Positions 1 to 13,134 of a stretch of DNA of 64,000 nucleotides are shown in pieces (position 1 is the first letter of the stretch; each line of letters opens with the position of its first letter). The position numbers and the translations under genes are program-made. Under the pieces are notes generated by a model. That model did no database searches and was not told the DNA's origin. It worked only from the letters and a program-made list of their open reading frames with translations. Origin of the DNA: Lycocorax pyrrhopterus obiensis (Eukaryota; Chordata; Aves; Passeriformes; Paradisaeidae); NCBI GenBank assembly GCA_014706295.1, contig JACSVZ010000016.1:10769168-10833167 (forward strand), in the 5' to 3' direction.

Positions 1-3000
1 TAGCATGCTTGGATAAAAGAGATGCAAGTAACAAATCATAAAGGATTTTTGTGGGAGATGCCACACAAGCTGAGAATGTCCTTCAAAACCCTTTAAAGGC
101 TTCTTCTATTTTTTAAAGAAAAATGTTAATGCATCATTTTTCTCAAGACAGCTATTATTTAATCAATTCAGTAAATCTTCTGCATTTGCAACAATCTTGT
201 ATAGAAAAATATATACACATTCCAAAATCCAGTATATTATTCCCGGAAAGAGAAGTGCACAATGCTGGGTAGATTAGATTCCTCCCAAAATACATAACAA
301 CCAGCACTTTTAACTCACCCCAGAGATCCTTAGCTCTAACCTATTAGCATTCATGAGAAGTTCTGAAAGACTCCTGCACCAACTGATGGTGCATCAGGGA
401 ACTCTTATCTCATTTTTTCAGACTTGTAAAATGTATTTCATGTGATTTCAATTTTTCAAGATATATTGCAATGGAGAATAGGTGTGTGACTCTAACAGTG
501 TAAAGTTTTGCAGTTAACTCATTTTCAAATGTTCTAGTACCATTACAGCCAGCATGAATATATGAAGATCCAGTAATTAAACAAATACTGATGAGACATT
601 TTATAAATATAAACAGTTTATGCAGAAATCACTCAACTTCAAAGAACATTGGGACAAAGAGTATGAATCTGTAAGTCTAATTAATGGAAAGTCTGCCTTC
701 CACTTCAATAATATTTTAAATGTTGAACCCTTAATTGTCATCTCTTATTTAAAGGCAGTATTAAATCCCTCCTGCTTCCCTTTCTCACTGTCTCTTTGGC
801 CAATCTTGATGCTCACACATAGCACTCCACAGAATAGATATTCTTCTGTAGAGATATTAAAAAAACATTTCCTGTTCAGAAATGCCCTCAATTAAATACC
901 TTTTTTTTTTTTTTAATCTTGGTTTCAAAAGAAACATTGTTGCAAAATGTGAGCAGAGATGAACAGCTCACCTGGCTTGTCCTACAGACCAACCACCTCG
1001 TGACCACCTCTGTCTAGCAGTAACCTCGCATTAAAAGCCACCAGCCCCTTGGGATGTGCCATGTGCTTCATCCTACTCCTAATCCACACAACTCACTTTC
1101 TCACTTCAAAGCCTGAGCCATATTGGATTTTTCCCCCACTGGCTAATAAATACACTTTCTAATAAAACATAACTAATTATTTTAGAAGACTGGCACATGC
1201 GTAGTAGCAAATCTTACAGAGCAACTCCTTAAAAATACTCTGAGCAAAGCATGGAGGGAACATGTTACAGAAGGCACAAGCCAGCCTTCTGCAGGCTACA
1301 GGTGGGTAAATGCTGTAACTGAACCACATAATCGTGCTGCACAATCACAGCACCACAACTCTGTCCCTGCACTGCAAGAGACTGTTTGCAGATGCAGCAG
1401 CCATTTTATAAACCCCATTACAGAACACAGAGTGCTCTTTTTGGGTTAGCTGTGCTACACTCCCCCCCTTCATTCTCACACAGTGCAGGTACTGTCTCTG
1501 GGGTGAGCAGCTCTGTGCTGACAGGGGCTATATTTAGACCTCAGAAACAGAATTCTTCCCAACCTCTAGACACTGTGCCCCGAACCACAGAATCAGCAGA
1601 TCAGCACATTACTGCTGACTTCTGAGTCTTTTCAATCTTGTCTAAACAACTTTAAACTTGTGTCACCACGAGCTAACACAAAACAAATAATATTTCCCTA
1701 AATGTTTTATCTTTGACATAAATAACTTATTCAGAAAGATTTGCAAGAGGCAATGAAAGTACCTTGCTGAGTAACAAAACTTGGAAGGAACACAGTGAGA
1801 AATGACTCAAAAAGGATATAGATCAAAAAGACACACACACAAGAAAAGTCAAACCAAAAAAAAACCCCACTCTGATCTTCCTCATTCTTCTTTTACAGTT
1901 CTAATTAGAAATTTTTACAAGATAAAAAAAAAAGCCCCTGTACAAAACTCACCAATTAAGAGAAGAAACCTTTAAAATCTCATTTGAATAAACAGAAAAA
2001 GAGCAGGGGAAGGAGAAGGAAATTAGATAAAGTAAATGTATTGACTGACATGGTCCACAGCCTTACTGTGACTCTGCTTACAGCAGCCTACAGCATCTTG
2101 TGACCTCCTCACATCATTCTAGCTTAAATATCATCAATAAAAGCACTGGCAACATTATTGCTTTTTTATATAAAATCACCCACTTTAACTTATTGTACTT
2201 TAGAATAAGCTTGTCATGTACATCAAGAAACATGGAAATTTGTCTATAAGAAAAACTTTATTCAAGTGACTTACTGAAAGCTAAATGATTAAAAACTTTT
2301 GAGGCACGTCAAATTGACAGACCTCTTCCATACACCTGGATCAAATCTGAAGTAAAGATCAAATTATTTTTCTATAAGCCTCGGCAGAATTATGGATTTC
2401 AGTTGAGTGAAGATAAAATTCATTTACGCACCAAATAACTGAGTTACTTTTTAAGTTTTACACCCAAGACTTACACTTCATTGGACAAAAACTGATGTTG
2501 GGAAACAAGCAGAATATTTCCATACAACTGAGAAGGAAATTCAGAGGGTCTTAAACTAAAAAATTCATGCCTTAGTCTCAGCAGCTGGAAAATTTTACAA
2601 AGAGTTTCACTATCAGGAAATTAAAAAGAAAGACCAAAGAAAGTATGGAAAACCACATGGAAATAAAGCAAGAGGTCTCAGAAAACTTGTACTGCATGAA
2701 ATAAACCATTTTTATGAACTCAACCTCATCTTATATTCATCAAGGAAAAGGTACATTTTCACCTCAAGTTAGCCAGCACACAATAAAAAATTCAAAGAAT
2801 CCCAGTGACAGAAATTCAGTTATAGAGACGAGTAGGAGAAGACAAACTATGAAAGAATAACACAACACACATTTTAGTTATCTAAATTATTAGCCTGTGC
2901 TGTATGGCTTACACAGTCAAGTGCAGCCTCCATAGAGCAACTTGGGCCCTCTACTTAGGAGCTTAGACCAAGCTGTGCCTTTAGGCATTTTCACCACTGC

Positions 3001-4202
3001 ATAAAAGTTACCAATTATCCTGTCTTCAAGATACTTTTATCATACATTAACTACCACAAAGCAAATGCAAAAATTTATTCCAGAGACATGAGAGGATGGC
3101 TTTAAGTCTGATAAATTAAATGCAAAACTAGATTAAAGGAAAAAAAAGTCTAAAACTAAGTATCTTGGGAGGAATAATAATATTAAAAAAAGAAACTGGA
3201 AAATTATTTGAAGAAAATAAACATCACCAAAAGAAACCTCTGATGATAAGAATAAAATTATTCTACTAACAACGTTCAAGCAGTATTGTTGAAAAGTGAT
3301 AGCTCAAAAAGGAGAGAACAAGGTACTACTTCTGCATTTGGGGATTTTCTGTATTAGCTATACACTTGGAATTTGTTCCAGTGTTTCTACATCAGAATGC
3401 TTTTAATTTTACGTTTATTAGCATGGTAAGTTTTCAAATAACAATTGTGGCAGCTTATAGTTCCTTAAAAAATATACAGCATTTCAAGCAGATAAAAATA
3501 AGTGCTTTCATTACAATGACTTTGGTTTCATGTCATTGGTACAACAAAACATCTGCCCAGAAATCTCAATTTAATTAAGTCTATTGTGTCTATGCATAAA
3601 TATGGCATTAAATCTGTATTATTTCTCATACCCTTAAAAATAACATATCAGCCTATTTTCATTCTACTCCTTCCACAAAGATGCTTAACATTTAATTGCC
3701 GAGTGAAACAAACAGTATATTTCTAAGGTTCCATATTCACAGAGACAACACTAGAAGATAAAGAAGTAGTGCAGTTAAACACTGTTAAAATATAATACGA
3801 AATCTGATTTTCTAATATATTTTTTTCAATTTTCCTGTGTGCAGGATCAAGCTTCTTCACAAAGCATCCCATAGCACAATACCTGACAAAGAAACACTTC
3901 AAGTATTCAAATACATACTGCAGCATTTACCAAAAGCTTATTAAAATAGAACATATAAAAATAACTTGCATCATCGCAAGGTATCAGTCAAAAATGACCA
4001 CATAAAGTGAATGGTGACAACTGTTAAGAATTTAGTGTAGTTCTTGTCTGGTTTGAATGAACCAATATCCAAAACAGGGTCCTAATATCCCATTCAGGAT
4101 CTTTCAGCACTTTAAGGAATTGGTCCTTTGATCCTCTAAACGCTGAGTAAACCATCAGCTGTCACCTAGAGGTGATGGACAGAAAGTCAGCATGTTACTC
4201 AC
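1..4202 (-). other. DNER: DNER intron 4 (partial, 5' portion)
   Basis: This is intronic sequence downstream of exon 4 on the minus strand. The intron begins at the donor gtgagtaac (4202 downward) and runs off the left edge. I looked for the next DNER exon, which should carry a cysteine-rich EGF array, and saw none on the minus strand. The sequence is AT-rich with a poly-T run near 901-914 and A-rich tracts such as 1855-1868 and 1924-1933. No RNA gene, recognisable transposon or CpG island is apparent. The short open frames here (for example 1386-1625 on the plus strand) resemble no protein I know. Confidence 0.85.
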
Positions 4203-4369
4203 CAATAAAGTAGTTGTTTCCTAATGCCAGCATTTCTTCAGAAAGCACAAGTCCACCCAGTGTCTGGAGAAGAGTGACACTTCTGCCATCAATAAGTGAA
4301 CACTGTTTAAATCCAGTGCTTGTGACCTTCCATAGCAGGATGAGAGAAGCAGTAGCATCTTGTCTTATT
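4203..4369 (-). CDS. DNER: DNER coding exon 4: conserved non-EGF extracellular segment
   Basis: This 167 bp exon encodes a strongly conserved part of the DNER ectodomain that is not an EGF repeat. The minus strand reads acceptor cttttcttag, one base completing the Lys codon from exon 3, 55 codons, and one base of a Gly codon, then the donor gtgagtaac. The peptide starts IRQDATASLILLWKVTSTGF, continues through QCSLIDGRSVT, and ends EEMLALGNNYFI, with the split Gly next. The match to human DNER is nearly residue for residue; differences I can see from memory include S for A in KVTSTG, K for Q in GFKQC and Y for H in NNYF. It has a single cysteine (QCS) and a GG pair in the middle. The following exon, expected to begin FVNDS-like and lead into the main EGF array, is not visible in the 4.2 kb to the left, so it lies outside the window. 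Confidence 0.96.
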
Positions 4370-6819
4370 CTAAGAAAAGAAATTATGAGAATATTCACAC
4401 TGAGGGAAATTGGTGTTATCAGGAAGTACATTACTGTAGAACTGAAGCTTAACAAAGATGGGAAACTTAAATCTAGCAAGTATGGAATCAGGAAAAATAG
4501 TGAATGTTTTTAGCATGCCCACAAAATTTAAAAATGCTTCAATTGTAAGATTTGCATAATAGTTTATGTAATACCAGATTAAATCATACAGAGTCCTAAT
4601 TTCTGATACTTGAAGGTCACCATCTTAATGCCCAAGAAGTTTTACATAAATATCACATAATAGTAAAGGATCCTTATTCAGTCTTTGTATTTATGCCTTT
4701 TCGAGTAGTACCTCCATCCTACATCTACAATGCCATCATTTTCTGCAGCTGAAGCACATCCAGCCCTGTTGTTTACTGAAGAACATTCAATGTTCGTTCA
4801 ATACCGGGAGACAGATCCTGGTAGAAATCCTCATTTGTTTGACACACCAGATCGAAGATTCAGGACAGTTTATTCTTGTAAATCAAATGAGTCATGTAAT
4901 GCTCCCAAGGTCACTGAGCCCATGGTGCCTTCCTGAATATTGACAGATTGGACACAGAGTCTACTAGTGCATACACACTGTCAGCTCCATTAGGGAGCAC
5001 TGGACACCATGCCAGCCTTTGTCCTCACAGGGCACTTTTTTTCCTCCTCACCTCCATAGAGAAACAAGAAAAATCTGTCCTATTTCTGGCAAAGTCCCAA
5101 ATACTTGCATTAATTTCCTATGAAGGAATCCCAAATGAGTTTGAACAATCCTCCAAAAATTCAAACACAACTGCATCCAACTGCTAAAAACTAGTAATTC
5201 TCTCCTGCTGAAAACAGACCTCCAAATACATACAGACGAAGCTCTGTTCCACAATTTCCTGTACTGAAATTGTTTCAATCCTACTAAAAACACAAGGCAG
5301 CTTATCCCTGGTCACTTGCTATTTGACTTCAAAACAAGAAAAGCAAAGTTTTGTAATTATGTGTGACAGAAGCTGAAAAAATGTTGCAACTAGACATCAC
5401 AAGAAGTAAATTTTTACACTACTTTGCATCCTCTTTAAGAACAAGTCCAACTGCTATTCCAAAAGCGACTGTCTCGCTTTTAGAACAAGATAGCAACTTG
5501 TTTCACAGTTTAGATTGTCTCATCTCTTCACTGTTTGATTGTCTCATCTGACAATCAAAACAAAATCAACTTATTAAACTGAAATTATTTTGCTTTCACA
5601 AATAGCCATTAAACCAGGTATGTTACTTGGGCCTTTAAGATAGTAAATAAAATGAAATAAAAATAGATCTTGACTTGCACTAATCTACCCAGGTATGAAA
5701 CACCACTAAATATACACAGTGTAAAAATGATCAAAACTGACTGTGTACTCTGCAACCTCCTTTAAAATGGGGTTTCTCCATCAAGGCTCTTAAATAGAGC
5801 TTTAGAATCCACAAATGCCGGCTTTTTCCTGATTCCAAGAAAAGACACTTGTTTGCTTTCAGATTCCACCCAGCCAGGGCATCCACACTCCCAGATCTCT
5901 TCCTGAGGCTTAAGGCTCATGAATGAGCACAATTCAAAACCCCGTGGGAAGGATGGGAGGGCCCCCATGGTTTAACAGTTACTGCTCCAAACTGTCTGCA
6001 GCTTGTCTGCTTGCATCACTTTGTTTTTTCCTGTGAGCATGGCCTTTTTTAACAGAAACATGGGATTCTGAAAGATAAGATGACAGTATGAGAAAAGTAC
6101 GCTATTTTGGGAAAATATAAGTCTAAAACTGCAGCAAAGCTGTGAGCCAGAGAACTACGTTGGCAGATTTTTTTTTGAAATAAAATTTCCAATAAGAAAA
6201 TGCCTCATCTCAGCTGACAGAATCAGATCTTTCTAGGAAGTCAGGTTCTGTTAATTAAATGTAACAAAGCAAATATTTGATAGAAAAAGCATGAATTTGA
6301 AAAGTGAATAACAGAATAAATTCAAATTTTTGAGAAACGTGTTTTTTAGGACATACACAAAGATTTCACAGCTGATGATGACACCCAAAGCAATAACTCA
6401 TAAATCAAATACAAATTCACAAAATACATGCATGTATATAATCAACAATAACACTTTCCATTTGCAAGTTCATCTTGAGATTTAAGTGGAAAAATTGTTC
6501 ACTGCATGAAGTAGAAAGGAAATGTCATATCTTCTCCAAACTGACATCTTCAACACATCTGCCCTAATTTCTAATGCATTATGATAGCCCAGAGACAGCT
6601 TACATGCTTACATCTTCTGAAACATTAAATATGTGGGAGAAATTATGCCAAGCAAAGGGCTGTCATGGCTCTGCTACATACTTGAAGTCTGTCTGAATTC
6701 TCTCATAGTCTTTTAGCCATTTGACAAATCTGCCTATCTGAAAAACCGTTGTCTAAAATATCCAGTCAAATGAAAATAAAAGTGCTTTTACATTTCATCA
6801 AATATAAGAATATTCTCAC
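4370..6819 (-). other. DNER: DNER intron 3
   Basis: This is a complete intron of 2,450 bp bounded by gtgagaat (donor, 6819 downward) and cttttcttag (acceptor, ending at 4370). It interrupts a Lys codon after its second base. It holds a perfect 10 bp inverted repeat at 5534-5559, listed separately. I see no transposon, RNA gene or CpG-rich segment. Small open frames on both strands are unsupported. Confidence 0.9.
5534..5559. repeat. Perfect 10 bp inverted repeat (hairpin)
   Basis: TTTGATTGTC, then the loop TCATCT, then GACAATCAAA forms a perfect 10 bp stem within intron 3. The left arm is part of a direct repeat of GATTGTCTCATCTsTTC-like sequence beginning at 5514. No run of T after it suggests a polymerase III terminator. 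Confidence 0.8.
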
Positions 6820-6914
6820 TTTACTGATGTATTCTGTGGAACTTCAAAGGAGATAAGCCGTCCCCCAGCAGAAGTATTGGAACTGGCATTTCCACAAGCC
6901 ACGTCTGGTATTAT
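6820..6914 (-). CDS. DNER: DNER coding exon 3: glycosylated linker
   Basis: This short 95 bp exon continues DNER exon 2 in frame. The minus strand reads acceptor ttttatttccag, then ATAATACCAGACGTGGC, and ends GTAAA before the donor gtgagaat. It holds 31 codons plus two bases of a Lys codon that the next exon completes. The peptide begins IIPDVACGNASSNTSAGGRL and ends in EVPQNTSVK. Three N-glycosylation sequons are visible at residues 9 (NAS), 13 (NTS) and 28 (NTS), and there is one cysteine at residue 7. It corresponds to the human stretch running from VIPDIACGN to NTSVK, which lies between the EGF module of exon 2 and the later EGF repeats. An alternative donor reading (A then gtaaag) is possible, but only the gtgaga donor gives the conserved VKIRQD junction with exon 4. 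Identification is secure because both junctions restore the expected protein. Confidence 0.95.
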
Positions 6915-9900
6915 CTGGAAATAAAAATAGCTTTATTTAACAATAAACCATAAAATCTAACCAAAGAAAACATGAAAGATTTTTTTTTCACAAATGACAC
7001 TAATAGTTCAGCAGTTATCTTCTGAAAATCCTCAGGAACATTCACTGAAACCTTTATGCTGCCAACAAAGGTGCTGAAAATTCACATAACCATCCTTTCA
7101 GGGTTTTGTTTAAACAAAAAATTCCTGCACCGAAGTGTGAACTTCTAAAGGCATCTTCCTTTAAAAGTGAACATATTTAGAAAAAGATGATTAGCCTTCT
7201 GGTCTTTTAGAATAATAAATAAAGCTCTAACATTTGCCACATCCAAGAAATAGTGCATCATTAATTTATGCAGTCCTGAAGGATTTATAGTAACAAACAC
7301 AGACATTGCCTTTCTACCATATTGAAATACGTTTTTTTCCAAGCAGGTTTCCTTTAAAAAATGCTCTCCCACTTTCCCATTACTATTCTTTCCAAGTAAA
7401 AGATGCTTGGACACACAGTGCTTTCAGATGGAAAAAAAATGATCACAGTGTGAGTGAAAGGATGTGTTTGCCAAATCTAGTGACACCTATTAAGCACAGA
7501 AATCAGTAACTACATTAACTAGATCAAGACATCATACAAGGTGTCATGCAACACAGGAATCACAGATAGACGCCTTAATTATTCAGATCTCCAGAAGCAG
7601 TAATTTCCTAAAGACAGTTTGAAAATTATTAGTGTTTCCAAAGGCATATTTATTTCAAATAAGTCGTATTTTATGGGGCATATTTGAGTCTATCACTTAA
7701 CATCATCTGAAGTTTTAAATAACTTTTCATGTATCTTCATTAACTTGCCTATGAAATATCACACTGGAAAAAAACCCCAACAAACCAGTTTAATCTTCAA
7801 ATTTCTAGGCAGTTTGCAATGTTATTCTTTCAGCCATAGAGAATGTTTGCAAGCTTTTTACATCAACATTACTGAAAAAGCAAAAATGGAACCTGACACA
7901 CTTCCATGAATTAATCTGACATCAAAGCAAAAGCAAGAATAAAATCTGTAAATTTAAATAAAATTCAAACTCACATTTTAAATATTACATGAATGTCATT
8001 AAACACATGTAAATACATGAAAAACAGAAGTCCAGAATATGATGATGCAAGTAATAATTTTTAGGACACTCAGAGCTTATCTTGACTCAGGTAAGACAAA
8101 TATTCAATATTCATATTTCCCAAGTGAATGATTTCCCAGTGTCTAGATTACTCCATTCATTGTTGAATTCCCTGGTGCATAGAATATGAATACACGTAAT
8201 TTATGAAAATAAAGTGAGATGCAATTTTACTGTATTTGTTCAAATTAATTTTAAAAAAAGATAATATGTCCATTACAATTTTTAATCTCAGAAGTCAAAA
8301 CTATGGACCTAACAGTCAAAGTACGATGCATCCAAAATTAGTTTGGCTAACACTCTTCCTTTTATATTTGCCAACATTTAAACTTTTTTTTCTTTGAGAA
8401 TCTATATGCCTACTGGAACAAAGGGAAAAAAGAAATCAACATCTCTATTCTCATACAGTCTTACACTACATCTAAAACACACTCGCTTTTATAGTATTTC
8501 TATAGTTTTACAATTTCATCCTTCTATTATCTTGGAACACAAGGGGGGAAATTGTAATTTAAGCATTTCATTTACCTTACTGTTTAGTATTAGAAGTTTT
8601 TAAAGTAAAAGGTATTGATGTCCTTGCAACTAGAATAAAATAAAAGAATCATAGAAGCAAGAGCTGAACAAAGTGGCTGCAGAACAAGAGCTGAGATTTA
8701 ACCTTGACAAAACGGAAAAAAACCCAAACGAACAAACAAAAGACTTTAGTTTGCAAACACATCAGAATTTAGGATTGCTCAGCAGGAAAAGCACACACAG
8801 GAAATATTGCAATGATAATCAGAAGGGTGAAAGGCAAAATGCATGATTTTGACTCTTCTATTAAAAGATCTGTAATGTTTGATGCATTTCTCTAGGAACT
8901 CCATTTGTAATTGGCCCTGACTTCCTGCTCTAAGAATCTGGTAAAATAACCATCTAAACCAGTAGGACGCTAAACCGAGGATTTTACAACAGCTGAAATT
9001 TGAAATTTTTTATATATTCAAAACCCTGATACTTGGATAAGATGAAAAACACATGAAGAAGCAGAAACTCTCATAAGGAAAAAAATGGTCCCAGCAGTGT
9101 CCTATTTCAGTCAAGTACTATGCACACAAAAAATGACGGCTTTGACACCTGAATCAAGAAACAAATTGCAGTTTTTCCACAGCTGTGAGAAACTTGTACA
9201 AAGATGTTTAAGTGTGTCTCTTTCATGTCTTAACACAGCACTCTGCGAAACTGTACTGAAGAACGAGGGCAAAGACAACCAATATATTACAACAATAAAG
9301 GACACTCAGAAGATGAAAACAAACTGTAATTTTCATTCTCAAAAAAAAAAAACCAAACCACTGCTAGAACTGGTAGGAGATATTCAAAACTGAAGTCACT
9401 GGGAAATACGCTTTAATGATTTCCAGAGGACAAAATAAAGATTATTCCTAGTCTAAAGTAAAAAATAAAAATAGAGTCGCTATCTAAAGTCATTTAAAGA
9501 CAACCAAAAGAAAACATAAGCGCAATGACATCATACACTTCTCCTGAAGCATTTAATAGTACAGAAACTTTAGGACAGCAAGAAGGTTATTGGGGAACAG
9601 ACTTATAAACATTTACACAAATGATGCAGCTACTTTAAAAATAGCCACCAAAGAAAACAAAACCTTCATGCACCTTCTAGAGTCTAAAGCATGTTTAGGA
9701 GCTGATTACAAAGATAAGCTCCTGTGTCTACAGAGAATACATCCAAGACTGTTCTTCAATACCTTATTTAGAGTTTAAAATTAAATATCAAATTGTTGAC
9801 GGTAAATACAGAATTCCTCTTTACATAAATGTTCCATAAGTTTGCATCTAAATCATGGGGTTTTTTCTTAAAAGATAACATAATATATAAAAACTATATT

Positions 9901-10723
9901 TTTGCTTCAAATGCTTAAAGACTTTACATAGGTAAAAGAGCAGCATCATTTGAGAAAGCAAGAGTGAAACCTTGAGAAGAGTTCTTACTCCTACGATCTC
10001 TACTGGGGCCTTAACAAGACAGTAGTGATTTTGTTAGATTTCCCTACCAGGCCATAGCAGTGGTATAGAGGTGATTGCAAAGAAAATCAGGGGTGGTACC
10101 TAAGAAGAGATCAACAGACTGTTCTTCCATATTACAACTTTTCTGAAGAAATTAAATAGTGTGAGTTAGACAGATACTCTCCTGCCTTACAAAACCAGAA
10201 TAATGACAGATACATTTAATTCAAGAAGTGCTGAAATACATACATAAATCCCAAGGCAATATTTTTACATGAGTGAGTGCCTTTATTACTTTGCTAAGTG
10301 TACTAGACTTTAATTCAATGAGGCTGAGTGGCATACAGACTCTTAAGTCTACATTTATGCAGCCTCTCAGTGCCGAAATTAGTTCTCTGAAGATAGCTAT
10401 TGTATATGAAATTTCATAGTATATTTCTTGAAAAGTTGAGCAGACATTTGTAATTCTACAAGGCCTTATCAACACGGGCAGACTAATCATGACAGTGCAA
10501 AATACAGCCATTCTGCTACCATGATATGTTTGCATTTCTTTTGTGTCTCAACCCTAAGTTCATAGAATGGCAGAAGGCTTGTACTTCTTGCAAAATATGC
10601 CACACTTTCCTCAAATTTAAAAGTGGCAAGTGGAATGGCCAAGTTCATATGAGCCTTAGAAAGTCCTCACTACCCTATTAACAAGGTATTAATTAATATT
10701 TCTGAAAACCAACGGATAGTTCC

Positions 10724-10870
10724 AAACACTGGAGAGGGTTGCCCAAGTATCTTGTGGACTTTCCATCCTTTGAGTTATTTAAGTCTCAACTGAATACGGT
10801 TCTGAGCAACCTGCTCCAGCTGACCCTGCTTGGAGCAAAGGGAACAAAGTCCAGAGGTCCCTTCGCCCCA
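10724..10870 (+). mobile_element. CR1 LINE 3' fragment
   Basis: This is a 5'-truncated relic of the avian CR1 non-LTR retrotransposon. The diagnostic text runs from AACACTGGAGAGGGTTGCCC, through TTGTGGACTTTCCATCCTTTG and CTGAGCAACCTGCTCCAGCT, to GACCCTGCTTGGAGCA and CCAGAGGTCCCTTCG. The segment between the last two blocks is altered or shortened relative to the usual GGTTGGACTAGATGATCTC stretch, and the terminal 8 bp microsatellite is not seen. Orientation is plus, antisense to DNER. Confidence 0.9.
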
Positions 10871-12588
10871 TGAGCCAGCTGCCTATTAAGCCTTTTGTGT
10901 TAATTGCCATTGTAACTTCAGTGACACCACAGCCTTCACTAAACCCCACTCCAGCATACATTGAAAGTGCTTCATTTTGAAAATATCACCAAATGTAACA
11001 CAAATAATTACATGTGCATGTGTGTGCACCTGTGACTCAGGTACTTTCCTCCTGTCCTGAGAATGTTCTCTTGGAATAATCTCTTGTTTTTTCATCTCAA
11101 AAAGCTGTTCTCCTGTTTTTGCCTCCTAGTGGAGCAACAGAGAACTCTGCATGGTCTTGCAGCCAGAGCAAAGCGGGGCAAATTAGTCTGGAATTAAACA
11201 GAATATATGAATGCACACATAATTCTTGAACTAAATAAAAAAGATAGATACAAACTCATCCTACAGCAAAGATCAGTGATTAAAAGTAAAAAAACCTAAT
11301 ATTTTAAACATATTTGAAATGACATTATGTTATGGAAAGAGTAAGAAAATGAGTTCTTTGAGAAAAGCAAGGCTGTGTTCTGGGGTGGTGTCCCATGAAA
11401 ACTGGCATGGTCATTAAGAAAGAAAACCTTTCAGATCTTCAGTGGGACAGAAACTGTCATGACAAATGCAGTATGAGGAATGGTCTTGTAAATGCTAGTT
11501 CTTTCAGATCTTCTTCCAAGGGATTCCATATTAAATTTCAATAAAGCAAGTTTCATAACGTGCAATTTTGGCTTTTCTGAACATATAACTACTTTTCTAT
11601 CAGAATAGGGCCTGAAGGACTTATTCTCTTCTGACCCTCTAAGTGTGGCAAGAGGTATCCCTTATTTCCTAAGAAATGTAACGTTTGGCAGTCTTTCTTA
11701 CGCAAGGGAAAAATAATATATGAGAGAAATAAAACAGGTTAGATCCTCAGTATAGATCTTGAACAGCTGTTGGCAAATAAGAAGTGAAAATAGAAGTAGG
11801 AAAAGGCAATATAATATAGAACCATAAGACAGGGATCTAGTACTATCTATTTATTGTCGAGACGCCAAGCAACAAAGCAGGATCATTTCTAGCACAGAAT
11901 TCAGAACAAAGATCTAAAAGAATAAAAAAACAAAAACCAACAGCTCCAGTTCCCTTGCCCCGTAGCACAGGAAAACTACTTCTTCTGAAAAATCTAGTGT
12001 CATTTAGCTTAATCTCGAGAGTTTCTACCCTCAGAGTTTCAGATGGGACAATGCTTGAAAGAAAATCAGAACAGAAACAAAATCAAGGTTTACTTCTAAC
12101 ATATCTCACCAGTGGGAGAGAAAAGCAAAAGTGTTTAGAGTAGGAGTAGTGCCTCTCTGAAGAATACCAAGGGGAGACTGACAGACGGCATCCAAAAACA
12201 GTATCAAATGAAGAAGGCTTACCAGTTATTGTAGCACTGAAACCTGAAGTAAGGAAGGCTGCAAATCCACCCAGTGAATTCTGTTGCTGGCAGTCTGTTT
12301 CTTTGCTCATCTGAGAAGAGTCACTTTGTAGAGCCAGCCATCACAGCACCAAGAGGATCCAGCACATTCCCATGCACAGCAATCCTCTAGATAACATTAT
12401 TGAAACTTTGTATTTCTATCACAGACTATCAATGCCAACATCACACCAAGAGGTAGATGCATCAGCAGGCACAGGAGGCTCTCTTACACAATGACAGATT
12501 ACCTAGATTATCATATTAGCCAGCTGCCTTCTTGTCTCAAGCTGGTCACCAAAATCACTGACAACTTCACGAAATCTGACATTCAGTC

Positions 12589-13134
12589 TGTACTGGTTTT
12601 GGCTGGCATGGAGTTAATTTTCTTCACAATAGTTTGCATGGTGCTATGTTTTGGACTTGTGATGAACACAGGGTTGATAACAGGGGTATTTTAGTTATCA
12701 CTAAAATATTCACAGGGCATCAAGGCCTTTTCTCAGACTGCACTACCAGCAAGTAAGCTAGGGGTGCTGAGGGAACACTGTGGGACAGCTGATGCCAGCT
12801 GACCAAAGGGATGTCCCACACCATCGGAGGTCATGCTCAGCAATAAAACTGGGGGTGGGGGATGGAAGTTGGCCAGAGCTACTGTTGCTCAGAGACTGGC
12901 TGGGCATCAGTTACTTGGTGGTGAGTAATTGGGGCTTTTTGCATTACTTGTTTTGTTCAGGCTTTTCCTTTGTTGTTTTCTATTTCTATCTTTTTTCATT
13001 ATTGAACTGTCTTTATCTCCCCACAAGTTTTCCCACTTTTACCCTTCCAATTCTCTCCCCCATCTCACTGGATGGGGCAGTGAGCAAGTGGCTGTGTGGG
13101 GCTTAGCTGCCTATATTCTGCTTAGATCACAACA
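12589..13134 (+). mobile_element. Avian endogenous retrovirus solo LTR
   Basis: This roughly 546 bp segment resembles a widespread avian LTR family that I recognise from bird genomes. It begins TGTACTGGTTTTGGCTGGCA, runs through a TGGTGCTATGTTTTGGA block and a CATGCTCAGCAATAAAACTG block whose AATAAAA is in the TATA-box position, then GACTGGCTGGGCATCAGTTA. A pyrimidine-rich stretch with AACTGTCTTTATCTCCCCAC follows, then CTCTCCCCCATC and GGCTTAGCTGCC, with an end near ACAACA. No internal retroviral genes flank it, so it is a solo LTR left by recombination between two LTRs. The 3' 25 bases are degraded, and I cannot confirm a target-site duplication. Sense orientation, judged from the TATA-like and poly(A)-like positions, is plus, antisense to DNER. 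The exact subfamily is not determined. Confidence 0.85.

Noticed and set aside
1..4202. Search for DNER exon 5
   Set aside because: No cysteine-rich EGF-like coding stretch with flanking splice sites is visible on the minus strand, so the exon is taken to lie outside the window.
4214..4513. 99-codon plus-strand open frame
   Set aside because: It lies opposite DNER exon 4 on the other strand and is a shadow of the real coding sequence.
9085..9393. 102-codon plus-strand open frame starting with ATG
   Set aside because: No recognisable domain. It ends in a Lys-rich poly-A tract and sits in intron 2, so chance is the simplest explanation.
10557..10575. TTCATAGAATGGCAGA, similar to a CR1 minus-orientation 3' end
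   Set aside because: The following sequence does not continue the CR1 consensus, so the match is too short to call.
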